Positions 54,515 to 55,427 of a DNA stretch of 55,427 nucleotides are shown here, piece by piece. The stretch spans positions 1 to 55,427 of the forward strand of contig JAQBVJ010000039.1 in the NCBI GenBank assembly GCA_027623235.1, read 5' to 3'. How positions within the stretch are numbered: the stretch's first letter is position 1; the number at the start of each line of letters is the position of its first letter. The stretch is from Planctomycetota bacterium (lineage in GTDB: Bacteria; Planctomycetota; Planctomycetia; Planctomycetales; Planctomycetaceae). Position numbers and translations under genes: made by a program. Below the pieces are notes generated by a model that had not been told where the DNA came from, made no database searches, and worked only from the letters and a program-made list of their open reading frames with translations.

Positions 54515-54840
54515 ACCGGTGGGAGAAAACGCGCGGTGTCAAAACCGCTTTCTGATTATCGACCGTCGCGACCCCTGCGCACGCTCGACATGGCCGACGC
54601 GGCGCGACTGGTAGAAGCCCTACGAACCGGGAAAGCCGGAACATCTCAGACGGCGCAAAGGCTGACGGATGCGCCGGTTCGCGCGACCAGTCGGAAGACC
54701 ACTGTCAGGTAGGCAAAACGAGATCACGTTCGGACTCGTGTTGACCATTTTCCGGGCGGGGACCTATTGTCCTTCGAACGCCACGACGGGATACCCGCTC
54801 AATCGCGTTTCACTTCTCGCCAGTTCTGTTGAGTTGAAAA
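54515..54840. other. Intergenic region upstream of the FliN-type gene, possible promoter
   Basis: The 326 bases between the acyltransferase (minus) and the FliN-type gene (plus) hold no convincing gene; a short plus-strand frame (54419-54712) overlaps the acyltransferase and has no domain. A sigma-70-like pair, TTGACC (54741-54746) and TATTGT (54765-54770) with an 18-base spacer, points toward the FliN-type gene and could be its promoter. That is a weak call. Confidence 0.35.
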
Positions 54841-55278
54841 ATGCCACGCGATCTTCACGGTGGAAATTCCGACGAGCCTGTCTGCGGTCAGGACGCCGCG
54901 GCGGCAGATGCCCGGACAAAGCGTCTCGTGAGGCAGGCGAAGCCGTTTTTGAATTTGAAGCCCGGCGACGAATCTTCGCGCGAGCACTCAGCGTCCGTCA
55001 CGCGACCGTTTCAGTTTGAACAGTTTTCACAGAGAGCGCGACGGCTCCCGATCGAAGCAGCCTTGTCCGGCGCTTCCTCGGTACGCGTAGATGTTGAGCT
55101 CGGTCGAACGCGACTTGACCGACGCGAGGTCGCGACACTCGCTGCCGGGTCACTCATTTCACTGAACGCACTGGCGAATGAACCGGTCGAGCTTTTCGCG
55201 CAGGGGCGGCTGATTGCCCGCGCGGAAGTTGTCATCGTCGATGAGACGCCGAGCCTCAGAATCGTCGAAGTCCTGTAG
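54841..55278 (+). CDS. FliN/SpoA-domain protein (flagellar motor switch type)
   Basis: 145 residues. The C-terminal 70 residues (VDVELGRTRLDRREVATLAA, then GSLISLNALANEPVELFAQG and RLIARAEVVIVDETPSLRIV) match the SpoA/FliN beta-barrel, which forms the C ring of the flagellar motor. The N-terminal half is hydrophilic and not conserved in this family. Classical FliN proteins are about 100-140 residues, so the length is compatible. Neighbouring flagellar genes would lie beyond the right edge. It could also be a related SpoA protein of a type III secretion system. Confidence 0.85.
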   Translation: MPRDLHGGNSDEPVCGQDAAAADARTKRLVRQAKPFLNLKPGDESSREHSASVTRPFQFEQFSQRARRLPIEAALSGASSVRVDVELGRTRLDRREVATLAAGSLISLNALANEPVELFAQGRLIARAEVVIVDETPSLRIVEVL

Positions 55279-55298
55279 CCGACAGAAACGCACCGTAG

Positions 55299-55315
55299 GT
55301 CAGGCTCCGCCTGAC
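55299..55315. repeat. Short REP-like hairpin GTCAGGC-TCC-GCCTGAC
   Basis: A perfect 7-bp stem with a 3-base loop lies 21 bases after the FliN-type stop. It is preceded by GTAG, as in the 47263 element. It may act as a transcript 3' end, but it has no T-run. Confidence 0.55.
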
Positions 55316-55427
55316 GAAGTCGCCGGCCTCGCTTAATCACACAAACCGCATAGGGACGGCGGCGAAATTAAATCGGCATTCTCAGAGACGCTGTGATTGA
55401 AAAGACTCCTCAACCAGATGGGAATCA

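Noticed and set aside
54419..54712. 97-codon frame between the acyltransferase and FliN-type genes
   Set aside because: It overlaps the acyltransferase start region antisense and has no domain or clear ribosome site.
1..55427. CRISPR array, tRNA, rRNA or complete insertion sequence
   Set aside because: No regularly spaced repeats, tRNA-like T-arm sequences, ribosomal RNA or complete transposase were seen on reading both strands; a covariance-model scan was not possible.

Overview
The window comes from a planctomycete. It holds two PSCyt1/DUF1549/DUF1553 plus DUF1501 gene pairs, one DUF1592 plus DUF1552 pair, a sigma-70/FecR-LamG pair, a Ser/Thr kinase with a TPR-like tail, an FG-GAP repeat protein and many Tat- or Sec-exported oxidoreductase-like proteins, a combination typical of Planctomycetia (order Planctomycetales or close to it). 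The DNA is moderately GC-rich and the genes carry many long antisense shadow frames. No tRNA, rRNA, CRISPR array, complete insertion sequence or prophage was seen, so this is mostly chromosomal core and lineage-specific sequence.

Layout. 0.3-3.7 kb (minus): a two-PDZ thioredoxin-like selenoprotein gene with an in-frame UGA and a SECIS-like hairpin, then an ECF sigma factor and its FecR-type partner joined by an ATGA overlap. 3.8-5.3 kb: two divergent secreted proteins, both with Gly/Arg-rich stretches, one with EF-hands. 5.3-13.8 kb: two convergent DUF1549/1553-DUF1501 pairs. 14.0-16.6 kb: receptor-like protein kinase. 16.9-19.2 kb: lipoprotein, small conserved-looking protein, exported beta-propeller. 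19.7-23.4 kb: DUF1592 and DUF1552 pair. 23.5-25.2 kb: carA and an ArsR regulator. 25.9-30.3 kb: membrane vWA-like protein and an FG-GAP protein. 30.3-31.4 kb: gene-poor stretch with a foldback element and an IS1182-type transposase remnant. 31.4-33.9 kb: XdhC-like protein and an MvaI/BcnI-type endonuclease-fold protein with a signal-like N-terminus. 33.9-37.3 kb (minus): rpsB-tsf and pyrH-frr, the classical translation cluster. 37.8-48.5 kb: carbohydrate genes (DUF4432, galM, xylB, TIM-barrel isomerase, Gfo/Idh/MocA oxidoreductase, propeller protein) interrupted by a membrane sulfatase-fold protein. 48.7-54.5 kb: DJ-1/PfpI protein, GNAT-nitrilase fusion, MFS transporter, cytochrome P450 and CAT/E2-type acyltransferase. 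54.8-55.3 kb: FliN/SpoA-domain protein at the right edge.

The strongest non-routine signals are (1) the CxxU selenoprotein, where a UGA stop splits one protein and is followed at the right distance by a 19-nt hairpin with a GGU apical loop; (2) a nested palindromic element inserted in frame inside a membrane sulfatase gene; (3) several unrelated foldback or REP-like palindromes between genes; (4) an orphan restriction-endonuclease-fold gene without a methyltransferase and with an export-like N-terminus. All calls are made by reading the sequence; no database search was run.
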